Source: an uncultured bacterium
GTDB taxonomy: Bacteria; Cyanobacteriota; Vampirovibrionia; Gastranaerophilales; Gastranaerophilaceae
Direction of reading: 5' to 3'
DNA length: 19,968 nucleotides
Assembly: GCA_947169755.1 (NCBI GenBank)
Contig: CAMVQX010000015.1
Location: forward strand, 1 to 19,968
The position numbers and the translations under genes are program-made. The number at the start of each line of letters is the position of its first letter. The stretch's first letter is position 1. The notes beneath the pieces were generated by a model. It was not told the DNA's origin. It made no database searches and saw only the letters and a program-made list of their open reading frames with translations. Shown one piece after another: positions 8,259 to 14,471 of this stretch.

Positions 8259-9767
8259 TTATGATGCGAAGATGTTATTATTCATTGCAAATGGGTTCAT
8301 AGTGAATTGTGGCATTGTGAATGAATTTTGTGCATATGATTTGCTTGATCCCATTGAGCTTAAGTTATTTAATAGATTCAATTCTTTTGAATAATCAGGT
8401 CCATTTTGTTGTGCAATTGTTTGGCTTGTTCCGTCCCAAGCTATATCTCCCGCATGTGATGGAGTACCTGCAGATTCCAGTTGAGCTATTTTTGTTTTTA
8501 AATCATTTTCACATCTGGTTAAAGACTCTGCTAATAATTTATATTCAGGATCTTTTTCGTCCATTCCGGCTTGTTTCATTTGCTCTTTTAATTCGTTACC
8601 TGCCTCTATTACTTGAGCTTTTTCCTCTAAAGTTCCTTTTTGGGCTATTTTTTTACCTTCAGCTTTAGCTATTGCATTATTTTTATCATTTTCTTTTTGT
8701 AATTCAGATTTTCCAACTACAGCTTTTGCAGCTTTATTAGCAAGGTATGAACCTGCAAATCCGCCGATAATACCGCCTATTGCAGCACCTACTGCGTTGC
8801 CTACTCCCGGTATTATTGATCCTAGTGCTCCACCGATTGCAGCTCCGGCTTTTGCACCTGCCCACCAACCTACACCTGATGCTGCAGCTGTGGTTGCTGA
8901 TTTTAATAACTGTTTAGTACCTTTTCCGGCACCAAGTTGTTTATATGTATCAATAATTTCCGGAGTTTCACATGCTAATTCGATAGCGCTGGTTACTAAA
9001 CCTCCGCCTTTAACAAAGCCTTTTGCTCCTTTTCCGACCAATCTTGCAGCTTTTGCGCCATAAGTTGTTCCGTTCTTTGTTGCAAGTTTTAAATAACCGC
9101 GTTTAACTTTGTTCCATCCAGAGTATTGTGCCATTTTAGCAAAAATTCCTCTGGGTTTTATGTCACCTCTTTTTATAGCTTCTAATACTTTTAGGTCTGC
9201 TTTATTTATTAACGTTTCAAGTTCGCGTATTTCTTTTCTTAAAGCATCACCTTTAAGTGTTTTGTTTTTTATACCGTCTTTGATGAGTTTTAGTTTATCA
9301 TTTGAAGTTTTGTATAAACGATGTTTTAAATCTACTTCATGTCTATAAGCCTTTTTAAGATCTGCACTGGCATTCTTTTTTAAGTTGGCTTTTTCATCCC
9401 AAGGCTTTAATTGCTCTTGTATGCGATTTTCGTTATTTAAAAAATCATTCCACCAAACGTGTGGTTGTAAGGTACCTTTTTTCCAATATCTATTGATACC
9501 TGTTTTATCAGCATATAAAGATTTTCTAAAGTTTTTACCAAAGATATTATCCTCACGCATAGATTCAAAAGCAGAATTTGGATTAAGTCCTTTGTGTTTG
9601 GAGTAGTGTTGCCATCCTGCCATACCGCCACTTAATGCTGTCATACCAATGGTTATAGGATTAAACATTACATCTTTAAAACTGGGATCAAATGCCAATT
9701 GTGAGCCGGCATAGCCTCCATTTAAATATAAAGCAATATTGCTATAATCAGTTGAAACTGATGACAT
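8259..9767 (-). CDS. Glycine-zipper protein of unknown function (502 aa)
   Basis: No signal peptide. An aromatic/basic N-terminal half (residues 50-130, with WQHYSK, YWKKG and WWNDF) is followed by a Lys-rich helical region (130-205). The module ETPEIIDTYKQLG (267-279) then GTKQLLKSAT (283-292) leads into a long Gly/Ala zipper at 297-352 with GxxxG spacing (AGAAIGGALG, VGAAIGGIIGG), able to form a membrane hairpin. A charged Glu/Lys helix (354-435) and a Met/Asn/Phe-rich tail (484-500) close it. The same module order occurs in the next gene upstream (9905-10765), so they are probably paralogues. Start at 9767 with AGGGG at 9777-9781. Related architectures occur in pore-forming and self-assembling bacterial proteins, but there is no colicin or nuclease signature; function is open. 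Confidence 0.8.
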   Translation of the reverse strand: MSSVSTDYSNIALYLNGGYAGSQLAFDPSFKDVMFNPITIGMTALSGGMAGWQHYSKHKGLNPNSAFESMREDNIFGKNFRKSLYADKTGINRYWKKGTLQPHVWWNDFLNNENRIQEQLKPWDEKANLKKNASADLKKAYRHEVDLKHRLYKTSNDKLKLIKDGIKNKTLKGDALRKEIRELETLINKADLKVLEAIKRGDIKPRGIFAKMAQYSGWNKVKRGYLKLATKNGTTYGAKAARLVGKGAKGFVKGGGLVTSAIELACETPEIIDTYKQLGAGKGTKQLLKSATTAAASGVGWWAGAKAGAAIGGALGSIIPGVGNAVGAAIGGIIGGFAGSYLANKAAKAVVGKSELQKENDKNNAIAKAEGKKIAQKGTLEEKAQVIEAGNELKEQMKQAGMDEKDPEYKLLAESLTRCENDLKTKIAQLESAGTPSHAGDIAWDGTSQTIAQQNGPDYSKELNLLNNLSSMGSSKSYAQNSFTMPQFTMNPFAMNNNIFAS

Positions 9768-9851
9768 TGTTCTTTTCCCCTAAATATAATTTTCCCCGTA
9801 TATATATAAAGTATATTATTGATTTAAAATTGCTTTTAATAAAAAAATATG

Positions 9852-9905
9852 TTACAAAATTGTAATATTAGTACAGAAATGAAAAGTAATATCACTTTTC
9901 ATTTC
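9852..9905. repeat. Two inverted repeats between the glycine-zipper genes
   Basis: GAAATGAAAAGT (9876-9887) and ACTTTTCATTTC (9894-9905) make a perfect 12-bp stem with a 6-base loop; the right arm touches the stop codon of the minus-strand gene at 9905, but no T run follows on that strand. TTACAA (9852-9857) and TTGTAA (9860-9865) form a second tight dyad, extendable to nine pairs with one G-U. They may act as 3'-end protection, weak termination or an operator for the 502-residue gene. Confidence 0.55.
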
Positions 9906-10765
9906 TAAGCTATCATATTAAACCGCCCTGTATTTCCTATGCCTGATGCCATTTCCATAAAATCTTGATCCATCATCCCTTTTACACCGGGCCCGTATAG
10001 TGAACCTTGCATTGCCATTAATTGTTGGGGTGTCATTGTTGTTCTTGGAATATTCGTTGGTATCGGAATATTACCTGTACTATTTTGCGTATTTTCGGTA
10101 CCTCCGGTGTTTCCGGCTTGTCCCATCATTTGATTATATAATTCTTGCTGCTGTGCAAGTGCTTCATTTTGTTTTTCTTCAGCTTCGGCTTTCTTTTCGT
10201 TATGACTCTTACCAAGTATTTTTCCAACAACCCAATCTGTTGCAAAACACCCAATAAGACCTCCGACAAGCGGTATTGGAATTAATGCCTGACCTGCAAT
10301 AAATCCTGCCATACCCGCTGCAAATTTTGTCGCAGATTTTGCCAATTCTACTGTTCCACCTACAAGACCTTCATCTTTATATGCCGAATAAATATTTGGA
10401 ATTTCCAATGCTACAAAAAGAAGAGGTAATCTTTTTAATAGAGCTCCGCCAAATGCTTTTGTGGTGCCCCACAATCCTTTTTTACCTTGAAATGCTTTTA
10501 TTACATCATCAGGAAATCCTTTTATTGTTTTATTCCATAAATTACTCCAGAATGGTTCATGACATGTTTCGGCTTCAGCCTTTTTTAAAGCATTCCAAAC
10601 CGAAGATGGTGCTTTTTTCCAATTCTGCTTAGGTATATTTCTCCAAGTAGTAGCGCCAACAGACTCTTTTATGGCTTTTTCCGCCACTGTCGAGAATGCT
10701 TCGTCCATAAATATAAGTTTGCTCGCGGCTCTGGCAATCCTACTGATACCACCTACTGCTACCAT
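9905..10765 (-). CDS. Glycine-zipper protein of unknown function (286 aa)
   Basis: Apparent paralogue of the downstream 502-residue protein. The shared module is EIPNIYSAYKDEG (121-133), GTVELAKSAT (137-146), then a hydrophobic Gly/Ala/Pro stretch (149-185, GMAGFIAG and PLVGGLIG), ending LGKS like the VGKS of its partner, followed by an acidic/basic helix (188-214) and a Met/Gln/Pro-rich tail (215-286). The N-terminal 110 residues are basic with several Trp (41, 49, 57, 73, 77, 99). No signal peptide. The ATG at 10765 is preceded by AGGTAGG-containing repeats as a modest ribosome site. The gene lies 137 bases upstream of its partner on the same strand, with a 12-bp hairpin between, so they may be cotranscribed. 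Function unknown; membrane insertion is inferred. Confidence 0.78.
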   Translation of the reverse strand: MVAVGGISRIARAASKLIFMDEAFSTVAEKAIKESVGATTWRNIPKQNWKKAPSSVWNALKKAEAETCHEPFWSNLWNKTIKGFPDDVIKAFQGKKGLWGTTKAFGGALLKRLPLLFVALEIPNIYSAYKDEGLVGGTVELAKSATKFAAGMAGFIAGQALIPIPLVGGLIGCFATDWVVGKILGKSHNEKKAEAEEKQNEALAQQQELYNQMMGQAGNTGGTENTQNSTGNIPIPTNIPRTTMTPQQLMAMQGSLYGPGVKGMMDQDFMEMASGIGNTGRFNMIA

Positions 10766-10768
10766 AAC

Positions 10769-10793
10769 TTAACCTACCTATTTTAACCTACCT
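10769..10793 (-). repeat. Direct repeat in the leader of the 286-aa gene
   Basis: TTAACCTACCT occurs at 10769-10779 and 10783-10793 (14-base period). On the coding strand each reads AGGTAGGTTAA and includes AGG, so the leader carries two candidate Shine-Dalgarno cores. A TATATA-like -10 sits just upstream on the minus strand. Confidence 0.55.
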
Positions 10794-10839
10794 TACTTAT
10801 ATAAAGTTTTTTGTTTTGTTGAAATTGCCTTTTGCCGTT

Positions 10840-10867
10840 AAAAATGTTAAGAATTCTTAACATTTTT
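10840..10867. promoter_or_regulatory. 28-bp perfect palindrome between divergent genes
   Basis: Half-site AAAAATGTTAAGAA (10840-10853) is followed directly by its exact reverse complement to 10867, centred on GAATTC. It lies 14 bases upstream of the -35 of the Cys-rich/IDH operon and between two divergent transcription units, the normal place for a dimeric repressor or activator site. No transcript is expected to run into it, which argues against a terminator. Confidence 0.6.
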
Positions 10868-10881
10868 TGAAAAATATTGAT

Positions 10882-10910
10882 TTGCATTAATTGTGAAATA
10901 GGCATATAAT
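10882..10910 (+). promoter_or_regulatory. Sigma-70-type promoter directly abutting the start codon
   Basis: TTGCAT (10882-10887), 17-base spacer, perfect TATAAT (10905-10910). The expected +1, seven bases after the -10, is 10917, the A of the ATG. Predicts a leaderless mRNA. Confidence 0.75.
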
Positions 10911-10916
10911 ACACTT

Positions 10917-11135
10917 ATGTATTGCGAAAACGGACGTATTTTCATAGAAGAAGATGATCAATGCCTCGATTGTAAAAATTATGCTGAGGGCGTTTCTTGT
11001 CCGTTATTAACCGCATTAGGACTTGGAGTTGTGTATTTGGAAGATAGCTTGACGGTTACTAACTGCGGATTTTTTGAACAGTTTGAAAGACATTTGCATG
11101 TTGTGAGGGAAGATGACGACGATAACATTGATTAG
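10917..11135 (+). CDS. Small Cys-rich protein, probably leaderless
   Basis: 72 residues with five cysteines: C3, then CLDC at 16-19, CPLL at 28-31 and NCGFF at 50; the tail is acidic (REDDDDN). The C-x2-C-x8-C-x21-C spacing suggests a zinc or Fe-S site, but I recognise no named family. No Shine-Dalgarno precedes the ATG, and no other in-frame ATG exists; the promoter -10 ends six bases upstream, so translation from a leaderless transcript is the simplest reading. The last 23 bases overlap the isocitrate dehydrogenase-type gene in another frame, implying cotranscription and possibly coupled translation. A role related to that enzyme (metal or redox sensing) is possible only by association. Confidence 0.75.
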   Translation: MYCENGRIFIEEDDQCLDCKNYAEGVSCPLLTALGLGVVYLEDSLTVTNCGFFEQFERHLHVVREDDDDNID

Positions 11136-12105
11136 AGGGGACGGTATAGGTCCTGAAATTTCTGATGCAGTTGTAAAGATTATTGATGCAGCAGGCTTAA
11201 AAATTGATTGGGACGTACAAACTGCGGGCTCGGATGTTATTGAAGCTGAGGGTGTTCCGCTTCCCAATCGAGTATTGGAATCAGTTAAAAGGAATAAAGT
11301 AGCTCTGAAAGCTCCGGTTACAACACCGATAGGAAAAGGCTTCAGATCTGTAAATGTTCAACTGAGAAAAGAACTTGATTTGTATGTGAATTTGCGTCCG
11401 TGTAAAAATTTACCCAATGTAAAGACTAAATTTGACAATGTTGATTTGGTTGTAGTAAGAGAAAATACTGAAGATTTATATGCGGGGATTGAACGTCAGG
11501 TTGACGATGATACGGCTGAAAGTATAAAAATTATTACAAGAAAAGCGTCTGAAAGAATTTGTAAATTTGCGTTTGATTATGCGGTAAGAAATAATCGAAA
11601 GGAAGTTTGTGTCGTTACAAAAGCCAATATTATGAAGCTTTCTGACGGTTTGTTTTTGGATTGTTACAGAAATATTGCAAAAAACTATCCGCAAATCAAA
11701 CAGAGGGAAATTCTTGTGGATAATCTTTGTATGCAGCTTGTTCAAAATCCGTCGCAATTTGATGTATTAGTTTTGCCGAATTTATATGGTGATATAGTGT
11801 CTGACTTGTGTGCGGGGCTAATTGGCGGTTTGGGTGTTGCTCAAGGCGCAAATATCGGTTTGGATTGTGCGGTTTTTGAACCGGTTCATGGTTCTGCCCC
11901 TGATATAAAAGGACAAAATAAGGCTAATCCGACTGCACTTTTATTGTCTGCAATTGAAATGTTAAAATATATCGGTGAAAAACAGTATGCTGACAAAATT
12001 GAAAATGCACTTTTTAAAACACTCAAAAATGGTGTTTGTACGGCAGATTTAGGCGGAAATGCTAAAACGGATGAATTTACCAATGCAATAATAAAAAACC
12101 TTTAA
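11113..12105 (+). CDS. NAD-dependent isocitrate/isopropylmalate dehydrogenase family enzyme
   Basis: 330 residues of the beta-decarboxylating dehydrogenase family. GDGIGPE at 9-15; substrate loop S79-x-N81-x3-R85, the isocitrate-type serine rather than the Glu/Leu of isopropylmalate dehydrogenase; NLRP at 93-96; RENTEDLYAGIE at 117-128 with Arg117 and Tyr123; Lys170 in VTKANIMK; Asp203, Asp227 and Asp231 for Mg; and HGSAPDIKGQNKANP at 259-273. Asp264-Ile265 sits where NADP-type enzymes carry Lys-Tyr, so NAD is the expected cofactor. The likely reaction is oxidative decarboxylation of isocitrate to 2-oxoglutarate, supplying glutamate; homoisocitrate cannot be excluded. GAGGG lies only three bases before ATG 11113, inside the upstream Cys-rich gene. 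The 3' end overlaps the convergent gene by 4 bases. Confidence 0.9.
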   Translation: MTTITLIRGDGIGPEISDAVVKIIDAAGLKIDWDVQTAGSDVIEAEGVPLPNRVLESVKRNKVALKAPVTTPIGKGFRSVNVQLRKELDLYVNLRPCKNLPNVKTKFDNVDLVVVRENTEDLYAGIERQVDDDTAESIKIITRKASERICKFAFDYAVRNNRKEVCVVTKANIMKLSDGLFLDCYRNIAKNYPQIKQREILVDNLCMQLVQNPSQFDVLVLPNLYGDIVSDLCAGLIGGLGVAQGANIGLDCAVFEPVHGSAPDIKGQNKANPTALLLSAIEMLKYIGEKQYADKIENALFKTLKNGVCTADLGGNAKTDEFTNAIIKNL

Positions 12106-12416
12106 TCAATTAGACCCAAATCTCTTAAGAATCTTTTGTTGTCCGAAAGTTCCATGAGCTTTTCATCAGTATCCGGATCTGTTACTCCGCTTGCAAAAAG
12201 CTCATTTACGAGGTTATTGTGTGTTTCGTTTTCCGGATCTGATAAAACGAGTTTTGTAAACTTTTTAATATCTGATTTTCGCTCGTACATGCTAATTGCA
12301 TCGTTTGTAAGCTTATTTAAGAATTCAGATTTATCACACTCTATAGGATTTGTTGCCAATCCTGAGTATTTTATTCTGTCAGATGCTAGTTTTTGAGCTA
12401 ATTTTTTAAACACCAT
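12102..12416 (-). CDS. Small conserved-looking protein, unknown function
   Basis: 104 residues, basic N-terminus (MVFKKLAQKLASDR), then a charged all-helical body ending LRDLGLID. No motif or transmembrane segment; no family recognised. The longer frame begins with TTG at 12440, but a good minus-strand promoter (TATAAT at 12432-12437) places the transcript start near 12425, downstream of that codon. ATG 12416 has GGGG a few bases upstream, so it is preferred; GTG 12413 is also possible. The stop codon overlaps the end of the dehydrogenase gene. Divergent from serS. Confidence 0.65.
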   Translation of the reverse strand: MVFKKLAQKLASDRIKYSGLATNPIECDKSEFLNKLTNDAISMYERKSDIKKFTKLVLSDPENETHNNLVNELFASGVTDPDTDEKLMELSDNKRFLRDLGLID

Positions 12417-12431
12417 ATACCCCACAATTTT

Positions 12432-12459
12432 ATTATACAACTTTTGTAAATTTTGTCTA
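12432..12459 (-). promoter_or_regulatory. Promoter of the 104-aa protein gene
   Basis: On the minus strand TAGACA (complement of 12454-12459), 16-base spacer, TATAAT (complement of 12432-12437). The implied leader is only about 9 nt and contains GGGG before ATG 12416. Confidence 0.6.
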
Positions 12460-12463
12460 TAAT
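12434..12463 (+). promoter_or_regulatory. Candidate upstream serS promoter, interleaved with the opposite promoter
   Basis: TATACA (12434-12439), 18-base spacer, TATAAT (12458-12463) on the plus strand. Its -35 overlaps the -10 of the minus-strand promoter and the reverse, so the two cannot be occupied together. Confidence 0.4.
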
Positions 12464-12493
12464 TCTTAACAATTATCTGTGTGTAACATAATC

Positions 12494-12522
12494 TTGATTA
12501 TAACTTATCTTTAAAATAGAAT
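12494..12522 (+). promoter_or_regulatory. Candidate proximal serS promoter
   Basis: TTGATT (12494-12499), 17-base spacer, TAGAAT (12517-12522). The predicted start near 12529 gives a leader of about 21 nt containing AAGAGG before ATG 12550. Confidence 0.55.
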
Positions 12523-12549
12523 ATTTTAGGAAAAGAAAAGAGGTCAGCA

Positions 12550-13815
12550 ATGCTTGATATTAAAATTATTAGAGAGAACCCCGATAAGGTAAATGAACTT
12601 TTAAAAAGAAGAAACCCTGAACTTTCAATAGATGAAGTTCTTGAAATAGATGTTGAGAGAAGAAAAATTCAAACTCAGGCTGATGAATTGCGTGCTAAAA
12701 GAAAAAATGACTCGCAAAAAATCGGTATGATGAAAAAAAATGGTGAAAATACTGATGCTATACAAGAAGAAGTTAGAAAACTCGGTGATGAGATAAAAAC
12801 TTTAGAAGATAAACAAACTGAATTAGATGAAAAACAACGTGATATTTTACTTCATACTCCAAATATTCCTGATGAAACCACTCCGGTTGGACTTTCTGAG
12901 GATGACAATGTTGTTGTTTCTACTTGGGGCGAACCGACAAAATTTGATTTTGAATATAAAGCTCACTGGGATTTGTGTGAAGAAAAAAATATTGTTGACT
13001 TTGAACGCGGTGTAAAAATATCTCAGAGCAGATTTACTTTGTATAGAGGAAAAGGATCTAGACTTGAACGTGCAATTATAAACTTTTTCCTTGATTATCA
13101 TACTGAAAAACAAGGGTATGAAGAAATATTACCTCCATTTATGGCTAATGCTGCTACAATGACTGGTACAGGACAGCTTCCAAAATTTAAAGAAGATATG
13201 TACAAGTGTGTTGATGAAGATTTGTATTTGATTCCGACGGCTGAAGTCCCTGTTACAAATATATATTCAGGTGAAATTCTATCTGAAGATGATCTTCCAA
13301 AACTTATGACAGCTTATACTCCTTGTTTCAGAAGAGAATCAGGTTCTGCTGGGCGTGATACTAGAGGTTTAATCAGAGTTCACCAATTTAATAAAGTTGA
13401 ACTTGTAAAACTTTGTACTCCTCAAACAAGTAAAGAAGAACACGAAAAATTAACAAAGGATGCTGAAGAAATGCTTCAATTGCTCAAACTTCCATATCGA
13501 AAAGTTGCACTTTCAACCGGTGATATTGGATTTTCAGCAAACAAATGTTGGGATTTGGAAGTTTGGATGCCTTCTTATAATGATTATAAAGAAATTTCAA
13601 GCTGTTCTAACTTCGGTGATTATCAGGCAAGACGTGCAAATATTAGATACCGTGATAAAGAAACCGGGAAAACTCAATTTGTTCATACAATTAACGGTTC
13701 AGGTCTTGCTGTCGGCAGAACGTTTGCTGCAATTGTTGAAAATTATCAGCAACCTGACGGTTCAATTTTAATACCGGAGATCCTTAGAAAATATACCGGA
13801 TTTGATAAGATATAA
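12550..13815 (+). CDS. serS: Seryl-tRNA synthetase
   Basis: Charges tRNA-Ser (and tRNA-Sec where present) with serine in the cytoplasm. 421 residues, normal length for bacterial class IIa SerRS. The N-terminal helical arm, about 27-100, is a Lys/Glu-rich antiparallel coiled coil that grips the long variable arm of tRNA-Ser. The catalytic domain shows TAEVP (230-234, serine/ATP pocket), motif 2 FRRESGSAGRDTRG (260-273) and VHQFNKVE (277-284), EISSCSNFGDYQARR (348-362), and motif 3 NGSGLAVGRT (382-391). AAGAGG at 12538-12543 is six bases before ATG 12550. Single-gene unit ending at a strong terminator. Identity is secure. Confidence 0.98.
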   Translation: MLDIKIIRENPDKVNELLKRRNPELSIDEVLEIDVERRKIQTQADELRAKRKNDSQKIGMMKKNGENTDAIQEEVRKLGDEIKTLEDKQTELDEKQRDILLHTPNIPDETTPVGLSEDDNVVVSTWGEPTKFDFEYKAHWDLCEEKNIVDFERGVKISQSRFTLYRGKGSRLERAIINFFLDYHTEKQGYEEILPPFMANAATMTGTGQLPKFKEDMYKCVDEDLYLIPTAEVPVTNIYSGEILSEDDLPKLMTAYTPCFRRESGSAGRDTRGLIRVHQFNKVELVKLCTPQTSKEEHEKLTKDAEEMLQLLKLPYRKVALSTGDIGFSANKCWDLEVWMPSYNDYKEISSCSNFGDYQARRANIRYRDKETGKTQFVHTINGSGLAVGRTFAAIVENYQQPDGSILIPEILRKYTGFDKI

Positions 13816-13843
13816 AAAAACTCCCCATCGGGGAGTTTTTTTT
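13814..13843. terminator. Bidirectional terminator after serS
   Basis: ACTCCCC (13820-13826) pairs with GGGGAGT (13830-13836) around a 3-base loop (or five, if the inner C-G pair opens), with an A run to the left and eight T to the right; it also serves the convergent 168-residue gene, whose stop codon at 13842 is inside the T run. Confidence 0.95.
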
Positions 13844-14348
13844 ATATCGGGAAATATTGCATAATACTTAGAATTAACTTATTTTTTAAATCAAATTCTG
13901 TAGTTTGTCCTTTAGAAAGTGCTTCTTTTTGTTTTTTCATATCAAGCTTGTTTTCTTTTTTAATTGCTTTTTGTTCTTGCTTTGATAGTGGATTTGGGTC
14001 ATTTTTATCTGCAATTTTGGCAAGTTTTTTCATGAATTTATTTAGTCGCCATGAACTTGTGTTAAATATATTTCCATCTTCAAGGATTTTACCATTTACT
14101 TTTCCTTCAAAATAACCCCAACATGGAAGTCCCCCGTAAGTATCGATTGTGTCTAATGTGATATGAGTTGAGTTTCGTTGTTGTCCTCTTACTGTCTGAA
14201 GAATTTCAAGTAATTGAGAACTTTTGTATTCAGTTAATGCCCTTTGAAAATTTGTTCTCACTTTTTGAGAATTACTTGGGTTAAAATAATACGCTGTGAA
14301 ATTTGGATTTGTATTTTGTTGATAATTATTGATTGAATTAATTTGCAT
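13842..14348 (-). CDS. Unknown 168-aa cytoplasmic protein
   Basis: 168 residues starting MQINSINNYQQ with NPNFTAYYF at 13-21. The middle carries THITLDTIDTYGG and LPCWGYFEGKVNGK; the C-terminal third is a strongly basic Lys/Gln/Glu helix (KQEQKAIKKENKLDMKKQK). No signal peptide or membrane segment and no family recognised. GGAGG at 14353-14357, five bases before ATG 14348, fixes the start; the open frame continues upstream to 14603 but would overlap the helicase gene and has no ribosome site there. Divergent from the helicase with about 120 bases between. Function unknown. Confidence 0.75.
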   Translation of the reverse strand: MQINSINNYQQNTNPNFTAYYFNPSNSQKVRTNFQRALTEYKSSQLLEILQTVRGQQRNSTHITLDTIDTYGGLPCWGYFEGKVNGKILEDGNIFNTSSWRLNKFMKKLAKIADKNDPNPLSKQEQKAIKKENKLDMKKQKEALSKGQTTEFDLKNKLILSIMQYFPI

Positions 14349-14423
14349 ATTTGCCTCCAAATTGATTACTTCCTCTTTAACTAATGTCCCTAAAAAAAAA
14401 TATTGCTCTTTATTGTGAAGAAT

Positions 14424-14452
14424 TTTACAAATATTAATATTTCTGTAATAAT
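14424..14452 (+). promoter_or_regulatory. Promoter of the DExH helicase gene
   Basis: TTTACA (14424-14429), 17-base spacer, AATAAT (14447-14452) with TGT in front (extended -10). The same TTTACA plus extended -10 layout is used by the SLH gene. The spacer contains the 14-bp palindrome AAATATTAATATTT (14429-14442). Confidence 0.55.
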
Positions 14453-14471
14453 AATAACACAAGGAGACAGG

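Noticed and set aside
8797..9063. Plus-strand Pro/Ala-rich open frame
   Set aside because: It is the antisense shadow of the glycine-zipper segment of the minus-strand 502-aa gene; Gly/Ala codons read backwards give Pro/Ala.
8259..10765. Reading the glycine-zipper pair as a colicin or polymorphic toxin with immunity protein
   Set aside because: No nuclease or pore-toxin catalytic signature, no small immunity-like gene, and both genes share the same module rather than a toxin/immunity contrast.
10840..10867. 28-bp palindrome as a terminator
   Set aside because: Both adjacent genes are transcribed away from it, so nothing should need terminating there.
11113..12105. 3-isopropylmalate dehydrogenase (leuB)
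   Set aside because: The substrate loop has Ser79-x-Asn81 as in isocitrate dehydrogenases, and no leu genes are adjacent.
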